Assembly (NCBI RefSeq): GCF_001638985.1
Contig: NW_017265173.1
Coordinates: 255,710 to 319,709 of the forward strand
Source of the DNA: Phycomyces blakesleeanus NRRL 1555(-)
Taxonomy: Eukaryota; Mucoromycota; Mucoromycetes; Mucorales; Phycomycetaceae
Length of the DNA: 64,000 bases
Direction of reading: 5' to 3'
Position numbers and translations under genes: made by a program
Shown here: piece by piece, positions 1 through 11,204 of the stretch
Layout of the letters: each line of letters starts with the position of its first letter
How positions within the stretch are numbered: the stretch's first letter is position 1
The notes under the pieces: generated by a model
The model's input: only the letters and a program-made list of their open reading frames with translations
What the model was told of the DNA's origin: nothing
Database searches by the model: none

Positions 1-162
1 TTGATGATGATGATAATGATGATGACGATATCCCCTTTTTTTTGGGTTTTGGTATTTCTCTTTCAGTTATAATACAATACAATATAGTATACTATAGAAA
101 TGTAATAGAATAGTCTACTATATATATATATATTGAATACAAAGTAAATAAATAAATCAGAT

Positions 163-2674
163 TTAGGCAATAGGACCAGCACCACCAGCTTTAACCAACT
201 TCTTATCGTGCATCTTTTTACGGTTGTGGTTTCCGAATCTGGCTTTGTTTTTGTCCTTGTAGGATCTGTCTTTGGCTTCTGTGGGTGGAGGTCGGTTATC
301 CTTTTTGTTCTTTAGCTGCTCCTTCTTTTGTGCCTCTGACACTTGAGAGGAAACTTGAGCCTGACTACCATCGAATAGGGCATACTTGTCCAGAATACGT
401 TGTTTACGAGGCTATTTTGTTTTGTTCGTGTTTAGTTAGAAGGGATAATAGCAATAGCAATAGCAATCATGCAAACAATGTACAAGTAAATCATGATAAT
501 CATAGTCACAATCATAACCATAATAATTTTAAAAAATAAAATAAAATTAAGCTTACATTTCTGGCAAACATAACTGCCCAGCCTTCTAGTTGTTCGTCTG
601 TCATATGTGTCTTCTCTCTCATGCTTGTTCGCTTTGCAGACCTGCGTACAACAGGAGAGCGTGCAAAGCTTTCGGGATCGCTTGTAAACCAATGCACCAA
701 ATCACTCTCATTGAGGATATTTGGATCCACAATCTCTTTTTTAGGTTTCGCAACATCTTCGTTGTCCTCTACTGCACCAGACCCAACGGCACCTCCAACG
801 TAATCTACATCATCGTAGGTATCATCATAATCCTCTTCATACATGTTGACCACCCGTTGCAAAAGATTAGACTTTTGACTATCCACAAAGCTCTTGTCGT
901 CTATAACCGATTTTGCGGTTACATCTCTATCAAAAAGAAAAAAAAATTAATAAATCAACTTTCTTGTATACATAAAATAGGTAAAATTGAACTTACGTTT
1001 TCTTTCCTAGGTGAATCTTTGTTTTGTCAACACTGTGTCGTAGCATGTCAAACTCATCATTGTCAAAGATATTACGTCGTGAATCCAATAAGTTTTCCTT
1101 TTCATAATCAGCCGCACCATGTGGAGAGGCTTCCACTTGAGCGGATTTCTTTTCTTTCGGTGTTTGTCTAAATCCAACAAAATCACTTTGATTAGTTAAA
1201 GCCAGTATAGTTGGTAGAATTTTATCTCTCTCTCTCTCTCTCTCTCTCTTCCTTTCTTCTATTCATTACAAACAGACTTAGCAACCTACCTCTTCATTGA
1301 ACGGTCCAAAGTAGCTAATGATGGTGGAAGGGTATCCTCTAGCAATTGCATCACAACTCGTTCAGGGTCATTCTGGTTTTCTTCCAGACATGCTTCGATA
1401 AACCCGATACCCAGATCAGGAAATACATCCAAAACCTGAGAAACAAATGTCATTTGTTCTACATTTGCATCCGCATCCGCATCTGCATACACATGGTTAT
1501 CACCCTCTGCCGACTCAATAGTGTTATTGCTATGATTTGTTGTCCGTGACTTTGTCTGCTGCTTATTTTTCTTGGGTTTCTTTGGTATAGCCGAGTGCCA
1601 CGGTGATATTCCTTGGCTCATGTCTCGGACCTGCTGCATCGACATCTTGAGGAATTCTATCCGCTCATCTTCTCCACCCCACAATGAACTGTTGACTATA
1701 TCCAGCTTTGCGGAGGCACAGAATGCAACCTCCCAATCCATGACCATTGGCGCATCCTCAAAGATGCCTTTACCACCTTCCAGACCATCATTTTCTATCA
1801 GTTCCAGAATGTACTTACTCCAATGGTCGACTATTGCGTCTTTGTCGCTTGACAGATTTTCAATAGTTTTACCAAAAGAGGAAGAAGAAGGTGTCAAAGG
1901 AATCAGCTGGGTCGGGTCATGAGTGTCGGTGACAAATCCAAGTAATAAAAAGAAGCGTCGATCCATCAGACTGTTGAAGGTAGAGACCAATGCATACTTG
2001 AGGTGATAAAAGAACGGGTGGTCTTTTGATTCTGCTGAGACTGACTGATAGATAGTTTCAAGGCTGTGGTAGCACTCCAAGACTCTTTTTTCAATATCGT
2101 GCCTTATGAAGAAGCCGTCTATATACAAGGTAGCCGACACTAGGACATCTAACAGGCGACAGACTACAAATGCTCTCTCCAGAGTCTGTCTTTTTGGTTG
2201 CGTCGAAATTGCCTTTGGGAGGCCGACAAGACAATCTGTCAAGAGAGTCAAAGATTCTTTGATGTGCCCGGAGATCATCGGACTGTTGTCTAGCAGTTGG
2301 GAAAAAATTTGGCGAACAGTTACTGGGTTGGAGGAGTTGTAGACGGCTGCAAAGCTTGTGAGCTGGCCGGATGAAAACAAAGGACTTGCTGCAAGTTCGA
2401 TCCGCCCCTTGGATAACAAGGATGCCGCGCGTACGTAGAGGACAAACACGGCGCGGGAGAGTGCAGGATCGATTGGCGTTTTGTCCATCTGGACGTCGAG
2501 AATAGAGGTCAGGAGAGTACTAAGACTGGTATTATTGATCCACTCATCGCTAAACTCTTCGTCAGAGGTGTCCAAAAGGGTGTTGAGTTGGGTTATCCAG
2601 ACTTGTTTGGCATCAGTCCAGATTGTTTCTGGAATCGAGTGTGTGTGATGAGGAAAGGGAATAAAGGTAATCAT
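163..2674 (-). CDS. ASCC2 / Cue3-like CUE-domain subunit of the ribosome-quality-control trigger (RQT/ASCC) complex
   Basis: Four exons join in phase: 2674-1290, 1167-997, 926-557 and 411-163, giving about 724 aa. The donors are GTAGGT, GTAAGT and GTAAGC. Near residue 415 lies a CUE ubiquitin-binding domain containing DVFPDLGIGFIEACLEEN and ending PPSLATLDRSMKR. Exon 2 carries the family's downstream signature RRNIFDNDEFD, and exon 4 ends in a basic NHNRKKMHDKK tail. This order (helical N-terminal half, CUE, NIFDNDEFD, basic tail) is that of ASCC2 and its yeast counterpart Cue3/Rqt3. In that family the protein binds K63-ubiquitinated stalled ribosomes and works with the ASCC3/Slh1 helicase to split them. 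The acidic run DDYDDTYDDVDYVGG lies in exon 3. The start is the only in-frame ATG before a stop-rich AT spacer. There is no sign of decay. Confidence 0.88.
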
Positions 2675-4294
2675 AATTATTATTATTTTGATTGAGTTAT
2701 TGAGTTGAGTTGAGTTGGGTAAATGAGATAAGATATATTATTGCGTTTGTTGCTATTTCTATCTCTTTGAGTGCCTCTGAGAAGGAGTAAATGAAAACAA
2801 AAAGGTAAAGAATATGTATATGTGTATAGTGTCTGTGTGAGGTGAGTTTGCGGGACTTCTTTTACTGCGGTTCATTGTAAGGCAAGTATGCATTGGTACT
2901 TTTTTTTTTTTTTTTTAATTTTTTGTGACTATTCCATTTTGTGACATTTTTATAATCCGCTATTCTTTTTTTTGAACAAAATTTACGACCAAAAAAAATA
3001 AAAAAAAATATAGTAAAATTAGCTCAGCCAATCAAATTAAATATTGTTCACATACCTATTTGTTCTAGGTGTGTTGTTAAATTGTTGAATGTAAAGCATA
3101 ATAATAATAATAATAATAATAATAAAAGCTGCACGCATGCTATGGGTGAGAAAAGGCCAACAAGCAACACGTATATATATAAAAGAATTGAAAATTATTT
3201 AAGTACTACAATTACCAACCATTCTTCTTTTTCTCCCGTTTACTTCTTATTTGTCTAACAGTAATATTACGGGAACGACATTTCTATCTAACCGGACTGA
3301 TAGATTGGGACTATATGTCCGAAATCAGGTGTCTTTTTCTAATCCTTCAAGGCAAAATGGCGTGTCCTGGAAAAAACGCAACATATTCATTGTATACATT
3401 AGCTTTACTACTTTGTGTTAATCTATCTATCCCCAGACACCTAACTCTTATTATTTTATGAGCAAAAATCTGTATTTGGGCAACTTAATAATAAAGTACT
3501 GTCTCATACAAAAATCAATTGCTGCATATTCAATTAGTAGCCCTAAAGTTAGACTTGATAATAAAGAAATGATAATAATTAGTCACAGCTATACTATATC
3601 AATAGTCAGCTATGTAGAAGATCATAAGGAGTTGTTGTCATTAAAGCGTGACGCAATCTTGTTGAATATTTCACTAATTATCGGCCTTCTTACGCGTATC
3701 ATGTGTTTCTCTTTCTTTCACCTACTTATATTCCCAGAATTGGACAGTGCCAACTGATAGGTAGTCCCCATCCACTCTTTTTTTACAAAGTATAAAAGAA
3801 AATCTTTTCGAATATTATGTACCCTGGCTGTCATTTCTTATCATAATAAGAATGGATCCTTAGGGACCAGATATAGTTATGCCATGCCGGAAAAGGGGCC
3901 ACGATTTGTGGTCTGGTAGAATCAAAATGTGGCCCCCACCAGGAAATGTCGTCCCCCTAAAATTAGCCCAGGCTATCTAGGCTGTCCCACCAGGCTGTCT
4001 GTAAGGTTCCCTGTACTTGTCATTATCTTTCACAATACCACGGCAGAATTGACTAATCTTGCTGTTGCGTCAGAAAAACTACCTTTTCTTTTAGAGCTGC
4101 CTTGCCATGGTTGGGCAAAATCTTGCTACTTGCTTAATTCTTGATCAATATCTGATCAATTGTAGCTCACTTCTCTCAATCCACTCGTAACTCTGGGACA
4201 TTTCCTTACCCAGAAAAAAAGCCATCGCTTCGACGGATCGATCGGAATGACGATACAACGATCCGATTGCTCTATACCATAGCACACCAAATCA
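2675..4294. other. Intergenic spacer with promoter-like sequence and no confident gene
   Basis: It lies between the start of the ASCC2-like gene and the next open frame. There is a CCAAT motif near 3050, an (AAT)n run at 3101-3124, and a TATA-like stretch near 3172-3185 followed by a CT-rich tract on the + strand, which resembles a fungal core promoter facing right. Around 3890-3960 there are short palindromes such as GGCCACGATTTGTGGTC. An open frame at 3458-3757 (99 codons) has no recognisable motif and I do not call it. Confidence 0.5.
3357..3461 (+). CDS. Possible 34-aa small ORF with a hydrophobic core
   Basis: A short ORF begins in a good context (CAAAATGG) about 170 bp after a TATA-like box and CT-rich tract. 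The peptide starts MACPGKNATYS and continues with the hydrophobic stretch LYTLALLLCVNLSI, like a signal peptide or a single membrane segment. It stops after 34 residues. It could be the first exon of a lost gene, a short secreted peptide, or chance. I do not recognise it, and the support is positional only. Confidence 0.2.
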   Translation: MACPGKNATYSLYTLALLLCVNLSIPRHLTLIIL

Positions 4295-4756
4295 TTGATG
4301 CCGGACCGAACGAAAATGAGTCAGTCCGTCACCACAAAAGAACTGGACGATATCCACGATCATTGTATAAAAGCAAAATTAGATCCGCTTGACGATGCCC
4401 TAGGTGAGAGTTTAATAAAACGTGGCCTGGGTCGTTTGGATCGAGTTTTGGTCAAGATAAACGAACTACGAAAGAAGTCAACAAAATCTGCACTGCCAAA
4501 TAATGACAAGGATCTTGTAATCAAAGATTGGGGCTTTGTGGATAAGTACTATGAAGATCATGGATCATTGAATTGGGAAACAATTTTTAAACTTGGTAAA
4601 GCAAAAGGTCTGTTTGCTAATTATTCAAAATGGACCAGTGCCAGTATTTGTGTTCATCTCAGAAACTTTAACATTTTGGCACAAACCAATAAGGCCTACC
4701 TAATGACACAATATGTATTAAGTAGACGAACAATGGAAAACAAAACCCAGTATTAG
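4295..4756 (+). CDS. Hypothetical protein, 153 aa
   Basis: This is an intronless frame with more balanced codons than its surroundings. It begins MMPDRTKMSQSV; the second ATG at 4316 is equally possible. It has a charged N-terminal half, a basic patch near residues 58-68 (NELRKKSTKSA), then an aromatic-rich half with DWGFVDKYYEDHGSLNWE and SKWTSASICVHLRNF. Regular W/F/Y spacing there suggests a small helical, possibly SANT- or Myb-like fold, but that is only an impression. I do not recognise the family. It lies just upstream of a decayed minus-strand reading frame and a Tc1 copy, so it may be transposon-derived rather than a host gene. Confidence 0.45.
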   Translation: MMPDRTKMSQSVTTKELDDIHDHCIKAKLDPLDDALGESLIKRGLGRLDRVLVKINELRKKSTKSALPNNDKDLVIKDWGFVDKYYEDHGSLNWETIFKLGKAKGLFANYSKWTSASICVHLRNFNILAQTNKAYLMTQYVLSRRTMENKTQY

Positions 4757-4940
4757 GGCTTCCCATGATATAATGCTTACGTGGGTATCATATACAATGA
4801 TTCATTCTCTTGGTACACTTTTACCCTTGGGAGTCTGAATAAGAAAAATGTTTTTCCCGCTGTGTGTGTAGACAAAAGATTGCCTGCAAAAGAAATTGAA
4901 TGATACGGATAGACACTCAAACTAGATTGTTAACGACTTA

Positions 4941-5278
4941 CTTTTCCCCTTACTGATTCCCACAAGATGTATCTCAAACTTATTTTCAATATCCTTGATA
5001 TTCTATAGGATCTCATCCCATTTCTGGTCACTACTGCCGATTGGTACCAGTGCATACATCTTTCAATCTATCAGAGACGTAAGGTTAACCAAATAAATCC
5101 CTCCAATGAGTGTTACATTGATTTCGATTTACAATCCATATCTAAGTTTTCTATCACAAACGCATTTCGAAAATAATTGAGTTAATCCTCCAAGTTGGGG
5201 AAAGGACGGATGATCCTCTTCATGAGTGTATATGTGAACTGACTAGAATGTTCTTCCAAATCTCTGAATGTGTCCTTT
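4941..5278 (-). pseudogene. Decayed protein-coding fragment of unknown family
   Basis: Read on the minus strand, a coherent protein can be followed through one frameshift and three stops. It runs from TFRDLEEHSSQFTYTLMKRI to PFPNLED; after a frame change come GLTQLFSKCVCDRKL, INVTLIGGIYLVNLTSLID, KMYALVPIGSSDQKWDEIL and NIKDIENKFEIHLVGISKGK. The pieces keep amphipathic, globular composition, unlike random AT-rich DNA, so this looks like a dead gene or transposon ORF. It ends 20 bp from the edge of the Tc1 copy at 5298. I cannot name the family. Confidence 0.4.
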
Positions 5279-5297
5279 TGCAAACAAACACATACTA

Positions 5298-6579
5298 CAC
5301 TCGTACGAAAAAAAAAGAAAAGTCTTTAAAAAATCATGGTGCTTTATCACCCCAGAATTATATACATCACATTCTTTAATGAGTATCTTTTGAATTGTTC
5401 ATCGTAAAGGTGTAGATTTTTATATTCAAATAAAGCATAGTATATATTTTATAAAAAAAATAAAAATAAAATTTAGGTTTAATATATGTTGTTTCTACTA
5501 CGAGCAACAATCGCAGCCTTAAATTCTATCAGACATACTGGCAACAAGATCAGCTCCAAACTTTGGGTCCATCTGGTCCCATTCCTTTGAAAAACAGGCC
5601 TTGAGACCTTTAGTAGTTAATATACGCCTTTTTGCTTTATAACCCGACCCTTTTATGGCCTTCTATACATGTTCAATTGGGTTCAAACCAAAGCTTTGGG
5701 AAGGTGAACATAGTGTCATGTCACTCATCTGATCTTTGATACCATGAATTGAAGTAATTGTATAGACAGTCTACATATACGTCTTGGTTGACTGAGCTTT
5801 CAAGAGCCACGAGAGGTCCGAATCCTCCTACCCAGAAACAACCCCATACCATTTACAGAATCTTTCCAAAACTTCACTGTAGGAACTATATTTCTTTTCT
5901 GGAAACATTCTCCCGTCTTACGAATTACGGATGCGTCAAGAAACATTGTCCTTCACCATAAACCTGGACTCATCTGACCAGATTACTCTTCCCCAGTCTT
6001 CAAGTGTTATACTAGCTCTGGTTCTTGCCCAACGCAGCTTATTTTTTTTTTCATATGTTTAGCTGTCAACTTTGGCCTGGAAACGGGCAGTGTAAGAACC
6101 AAAGCTGTCTGCCCAAATATAGCTAACACCCGTCTATAGACAAAAGTTTACACCGGCATGTGCCAGACTACCTTGATGATATTGATACCCCTCAATTGGA
6201 TTGCGTATCACACTCAAACAAAGGGTTATATTATCAGTAACGATTATTATTTTTTTGTTTCCCTGATCTAGGCTTTGGATCAGTTGTCCAAGTTTCTTCC
6301 CATCTCTTGATGATGCTTCTAATCGTTGAATAAGGGATGTCAAGGACGTCTTTGACCACTTCTGGGGAATTCTTAGCCTTGTAAAGAGCAATAATGTCTC
6401 CAAGTAAAAACTCTGACTACTCTTGGCAAGGTTTGTTCTTTTTTTTCGTCCGTTTTTCTATTGATGACCTGAGGCTTTTATTAATGTGGCTTTGGAGTAA
6501 AAAGTAAAATAAAGTAAGAAGCAATGGAAAAAAAAATCCAATTTTGGACGTTTTGTGCCGACTTTTTTTTATACGAGTG
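5298..6579 (-). mobile_element. Tc1/mariner-type transposon copy, 1282 bp, inactive
   Basis: The ends are inverted repeats, CACTCGTACGAAAAAAAAAG on the left and its near complement ending ATACGAGTG on the right, each flanked by TA (5296-5297 and 6580-6581), the Tc1 target duplication. The length is typical of Tc1. The transposase reads on the minus strand: a helix-turn-helix N-terminal part near 6134-6403, then WSDESRFMVKDNVS near 5950 (first catalytic Asp of the DDE triad) and MFPEKKYSS, WYGVVSG-like pieces. Several stops and frameshifts interrupt it. Confidence 0.85.
5520..6430 (-). pseudogene. Broken Tc1-type transposase
   Basis: This is the coding remnant within the 5298-6579 element. 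The only long open part is 6403-6134, which includes RLRIPQKWSKTSLTSLIQRLE, a likely helix-turn-helix. The catalytic part is scattered over frames and several stops, so no functional protein can be made. The last Glu region is hard to place. Residual similarity to the two other Tc1 copies in this window is visible only in the WSDESRF motif. Confidence 0.7.
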
Positions 6580-6725
6580 TATATTCTGTGAGCACCTTAA
6601 AATGTGCGTGTGTGTGTGTATAAAAAAATTAAAGTAAAAATTAAAATAAAAAAAAATTAAAAAAATTAAAAGTAAAAAAAAAAAAAAAAGAGAGAAAAAG
6701 ACAGCTTTGATCGTCTATTACTAAA

Positions 6726-8806
6726 ATGGGTGCATTGAGTAAGTCAATTCGAATCTATTAGTGAGTCATTCCTACCAGTATTTATTGATTTACAACGAGC
6801 ATTCAAATAAATTAAACAAATTAAATAATAATTGAAATTCATATACATGTATGCAGGTGCATGTATAGGAGAACCGAAAAAGTCTAACACATGCTCATGA
6901 TTATTTAGAAGGAAAGAAAAAGGCCACCAATCCCAAGCTCAATGGAGTCAGTAAGTTAGTTTTCTCGGCCCTTTTATTTCATTATCATTCTTTTATTCTA
7001 TTGGATTTACAAAAGCAAAGAAGAAGTAGAAGTAGAAGAAACAGAAGCATGGAATGACTAGATCTTGATCATATTAATCTAAATTCATTAATCTTTTTTT
7101 TTCTTGTCTTCTTATTTCTTCCTTAATAATGAAACAGAAATGAGAAAGGATCTTGGAGTACCTAATCTTCAGCAGTTCAAAGACAAGAAGTTACTTAAAG
7201 AACAAAACAAGAAAAAAGCTGTAAGTGAATAACAGCTATACAAATACGTTAATATTATCATAACTCTAATAAATGAATTATAATGTTGAATTCTGTATAT
7301 ATATATATATATATCTACACTAAACAAACAACAAATAAAGGCTCTTGAGAGAGAAAAGGCTAGATCTAAAGGCAAGCCATCTTCTGCACCTGCGAAAATG
7401 GACACAGATGCGGATATGGAAATGACGGTCGATCCACCTTCGTTGATGGATATGGTTCGCAATGCAGAGTCACGCAGCACTGCATTTGATGAACAGGAAC
7501 CAATCCTGGAAGTAGACAAGACACAGCAGGATGCAGCAGCAACTGGACACAAAGACAATTCCAGAAAGGCCTATTACCGTGAATTCAGAAAGGTACTTGA
7601 GAATGCAGATGTGGTGCTGGAGATCCTTGATGCACGCGATCCCATCGGTACCCGTACACTTCAGGTTGAGCGTATGATTATGGATAGTGGAGTATCAAAG
7701 CGAGTGATTCTTGTATTGAACAAGATTGGTAAGTAAATATAAATATATATATATATATATATAAAAGACAGAAAAGAGGCTAACCAAGGTTTGTTATGAT
7801 TGTGCAAAGATCTTGTACCAAAGGAGAATGTTGACAAGTGGCTAAAGTACCTTCGAAATGAATACCCAACAATTGCCTTCAAGGCATCTACACAGAACCA
7901 GCGTCGCAACCTGGGCCACTCGAGTGTCGCTACGGATGCGGCTACCGAGGATCTCTTAAAGTCTTCCGAGTGCTTGGGCGCAGATATGTTGGTCAGTCTG
8001 TTGAAGAACTACTGCCGAAGTGTGAATATGAAAACCTCGATTACGGTTGGAATCATTGGTTACCCCAATGTTGGTAAATCTTCTGTGATTAACTCGCTCA
8101 AGCGATCCAAGGTGTGTGGTGTTGGATCCACACCTGGCTTTACAAAAGTCGCACAGCAGATCACACTAGACAAGAATATCAAGCTGCTCGATTGTCCAGG
8201 TATTGTGTTTGCGCAGCAGGGACAGGATGGTAGAACAGATGCAGAGATTGCATTGCGTAACTGTATCAAGGTCGAATTGCTCGAAGATCCAATAACACCG
8301 GGTAAATATAAATATAAATATAAGCATAACTATAACTATAACTATAACTATAACTATAACTATATTATTCTTTTACTTATTATATACATATTTGTGTGTG
8401 TATTATCTTAGTTGAGGTTATTGTGGCAAGATGTCCTACTGAGCAACTGATGACCATGTACGATGTACCTTACTTTGAAAGTGCAAATGAATTCTTGATT
8501 TCACTAGCACAAAAATGGGGAAAACTTAGAAAGGTAATTAATTAACAAATGGTTTAATAATCATAGCTATAGCTATAGCTATAGCTATAGATATATATAT
8601 ATATATTGTGTGTGTCTGTACTAATATTTATTGTTATTTTGTAGGGTGGTATTCCAGATACTCACTTGGTTGCAAGAACTGTATTGAATGATTGGAATGG
8701 TGGTAAAATCAAATTCTGGACAGAACCACCAGCTGCCGACAAGAGTCACATTGGTGCTTCTGTTGTTACCTCTTGGGGTGAAGCGCTTGATATGAACTTT
8801 GCATAA
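6726..8806 (+). CDS. Nucleolar GTPase of the GNL3L / Grn1 (nucleostemin) family
   Basis: Seven coding exons close in phase: 6726-6738, 6909-6950, 7138-7220, 7341-7728, 7810-8301, 8412-8533 and 8645-8806, giving about 433 aa. It is a circularly permuted (YlqF-type) GTPase. The G4 motif (LNKIDLVP, spanning the exon 4-5 junction) precedes G1 (GYPNVGKSS) and G3 (DCPG). The family sequence [11 protein letters not shown] and LDARDP comes before G4, and [17 protein letters not shown] is the conserved basic N-terminal motif. Family members act in 60S ribosome assembly and pre-rRNA processing in the nucleolus. The N-terminus ([14 protein letters not shown]) is shorter than in animal nucleostemins, and the 13-nt first exon is inferred from phase and consensus sites, so the start is less certain than the rest. 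Confidence 0.88.
8326..8364. repeat. Hexanucleotide microsatellite (CTATAA)n inside an intron
   Basis: About six tandem copies of CTATAA lie within the fifth intron of the GNL3L-like gene, followed by a TATT-rich tract. The intron is otherwise normal (GTAAAT donor, TTAG acceptor). Confidence 0.9.
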
Positions 8807-9035
8807 GAAAGAAAGAGAAAAGTTGCACACATAAAACATGTATATGTATATTGAAAATTAAATCAAATTGAAATTAATAAATAGAAATAAAATAATAAGA
8901 TACACCCACATACATACAATAAATAAATAAATAAATAGATTAAATCAATTCATTATACACTGCACGATTTTGAGAACATTTTTGTGCAACATTGACCGTG
9001 CACATCCAAGCATAGACTTATATACATATAATAGT

Positions 9036-9154
9036 GAAGGCAGCGTTATATTTCTGACCTTTAAATATCAAACTGCCGAAAGTACATATTTAAACTACGT
9101 TTTAACAGACATTTTACGCTTTTTTTTTCTTTTCTCTCAAAAATCAAAATTGCA
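9036..9154 (+). repeat. Left terminal inverted repeat of the 9-10 kb element
   Basis: It begins GAAGGCAGCGTTATATTTCT and includes the subsequence CTGCCGAAAGTACATATTTA before a pyrimidine tract. It pairs with 10131-10249. Confidence 0.85.
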
Positions 9155-9796
9155 GTTTCTTAACTTAATTTGCGCAATTTTTTCTCATGTTGAAGATCTC
9201 AACGTGTGAATTGCAAAAAAGTGCAATATCGGTCTTGATCATCACTTGAAAGGCTCTGTACAATACTCTTTGTAATCAGTTTAATAAATAAATAAATAAA
9301 TAAAAAGCCGATTTTATTACAATATTTTATGCTACCATAATTCAAAGAATATATAGACATAGGACTGTTACCCAATACTTCAGAATCTAGTCGCATATTA
9401 ATTATCAAGCTATCAATAATACATGTATATTCACAGTCAAAAGTCTCAAATAAGACAAAGAATCGAGATTATAATCATGGTAATGAGTACAATTACATAT
9501 AGCTGTAACTTTAGCCCAAAGCCACAGGAATTATTATTAGTAATACAAATCATTGCAAGTTAATTTATAGAAATATAAGAATAAAAACAATATTGGGTCT
9601 TTCTTTTACTGTATATGCAATTGGCTTTAAGAAAGAAGAATGGTTAGGTAAAATAAGTTCGCAATACATCTCCTCTTGACTAAGCAATTGATCTTTCATA
9701 AATGTTTCAGTTTCTTTAACTGTGAGTTAAAAGCTATTATGTATTATGTTTGATGTGCCAATAATTGTAAGATCATTTACAGTCGTGCATTTATTT

Positions 9797-10048
9797 CTAA
9801 AGGATTAGTGGCTTCAAATCCTGAGAATTATTTACATACCAACTTTTCTTTCTTGGGGCACAAATCCGGACTGTAAGATGGTCAACAGCCAAAGCATTTG
9901 ATTTCCCAATGTGTAGGAGCCCAGTATGACAGCTAACACCATATTCTTGGAGTCTAAAACATGGTGCTATGTCTATCACTTCTTTGGATCCTTTTATTTT
10001 CCAAGAACATGAGCGATTACCTTGTAAGAGAACGTTCTTCAAAGACAA
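9797..10048 (-). pseudogene. 83-codon frame inside the 9-10 kb element, unknown origin
   Basis: The peptide contains GNRSCSWKIKGSKEV, YGVSCHTGLLHIGKSN and VDHLTVRICAPRKKSWY. It is protein-like, with several Cys and His, but matches no family I know and is too short for a transposase. It could be a captured host exon, the tail of a lost transposase, or a short element-specific protein. No flanking exons are obvious. Confidence 0.3.
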
Positions 10049-10130
10049 AAAAAATAATAGACAACAAAAGAAAGAAAGAAAGAAAGATGTATTTTTAAAG
10101 AGAGAATTGACGCTATTTTATTTTGTCGGC

Positions 10131-10249
10131 ATTTTTGATTTTTGAGAGAAAAGAAAAAAAAAAGCGTAAAATTAGTCTATTAAAACGTAGTTTAAATATG
10201 TACTTTCGGCAGTTTGATGTTTAAATGTCAGAAATATAACGCTGCCTTC
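10131..10249 (-). repeat. Right terminal inverted repeat of the 9-10 kb element
   Basis: It is the complement of the left arm, with a few substitutions (CATTTAAACATC here against CCTTTAAATATC on the left). It ends at ...CGCTGCCTTC, directly followed by ATAGT. Confidence 0.85.
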
Positions 10250-11204
10250 ATAGTAAATATAGATAAGCAGAGGTAGGATGGTCAAGATGATTATTATCAC
10301 ACACACACATGTTTATCTGTTGTACAGACCAAATAACACACCATTCTATACTTGCCTTTACCCCTCTCTTCTTCCATTCCTTGTAACTTTATATCTATAT
10401 TGGTCTATATACAAGGTTATGCCTTGATACCCAGCACATTTTTATGTGTGTGTATATATGTCGATGTGTGCTTGTGTCTTTACACCACCACTGCTACCAA
10501 CAATAATAGTAATGAATGAAATATATATTCCCATCGTAATTTAATAATAAAAAAAAACATTTTATTCGTTTTCTTCTCCTATTCAAATGTTACAATATGG
10601 TGTGCTTGTACACAGAAATTCAACTCAATTATGCTTCATTTTACATTCTATTGTTCAATCTGCTTTTGGGGGTTTCCCTTTTTTTTTTCTCTTCTTCTCT
10701 TTTTGTTGTTGTTGTTGGATCCATGAAGAATGATTTATAGATATAGTTTGTATTTTGTGTTTATTATATATAATGTACAATGTGAAATGAAATAGAATAA
10801 TGAAAAGCAAAGTAAAAGTAAAGAAGAAGCAGAAGAAGGAGAAAGGAAATATATATAAAAATAAATGATACTTGTTTTAGGTGAAAATGTATACAATTTT
10901 TGTTTTTGAAAAAAAAGAGGTAAAAATATAATAAAAGATGGGAGAATGAGAGAAGATATAAAGCAAAAACGAAAACAGATTTACTACTATGGATGAACTG
11001 TGAACTATGAACAAGAAATAAGAATATGTATGTGTCCTGTCTGTCTGTCTGTTTGTCTCTTCTTATTCCTTTCTTTCTTATGGGTTGGTTGGTTTGGTTG
11101 ATATTGAATATGAAAGAAAGAGGTCTGACTTTCTTTATCTATTATCTATCTATTGATATATAATATATAATATATAGTAGATAATATATAAAGCAATAGA
11201 GGGT
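10250..11204. other. Gene-free AT-rich spacer
   Basis: It runs from the element's right edge to the stop of the 82-aa gene. It contains short CA, GT and TCTG runs, poly-T tracts and TATA-like palindromes near 11155-11190, just past that gene's stop. I see no coding potential on either strand. Confidence 0.6.

Larger units (their letters stand above)
9036..10249. mobile_element. Unclassified DNA element with ~119-bp terminal inverted repeats
   Basis: The left arm 9036-9154 and right arm 10131-10249 are long inverted repeats. Both begin GAAGGCAGCGTTATATTTCT and run through CTGCCGAAAGTACATATTTA and a T-tract with about 90% identity by eye. They are flanked by ATAGT on both sides (9031-9035 and 10250-10254), a probable 5-bp target duplication. 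The 1214-bp body has no transposase I can recognise; one 83-codon frame lies at 9797-10048. The ends match neither Tc1, pogo nor the MULE in this window. It is likely non-autonomous. Confidence 0.8.

Noticed and set aside
3458..3757. 99-codon frame
   Set aside because: AT-driven composition, no motif, no support from context beyond the TATA-like box upstream.
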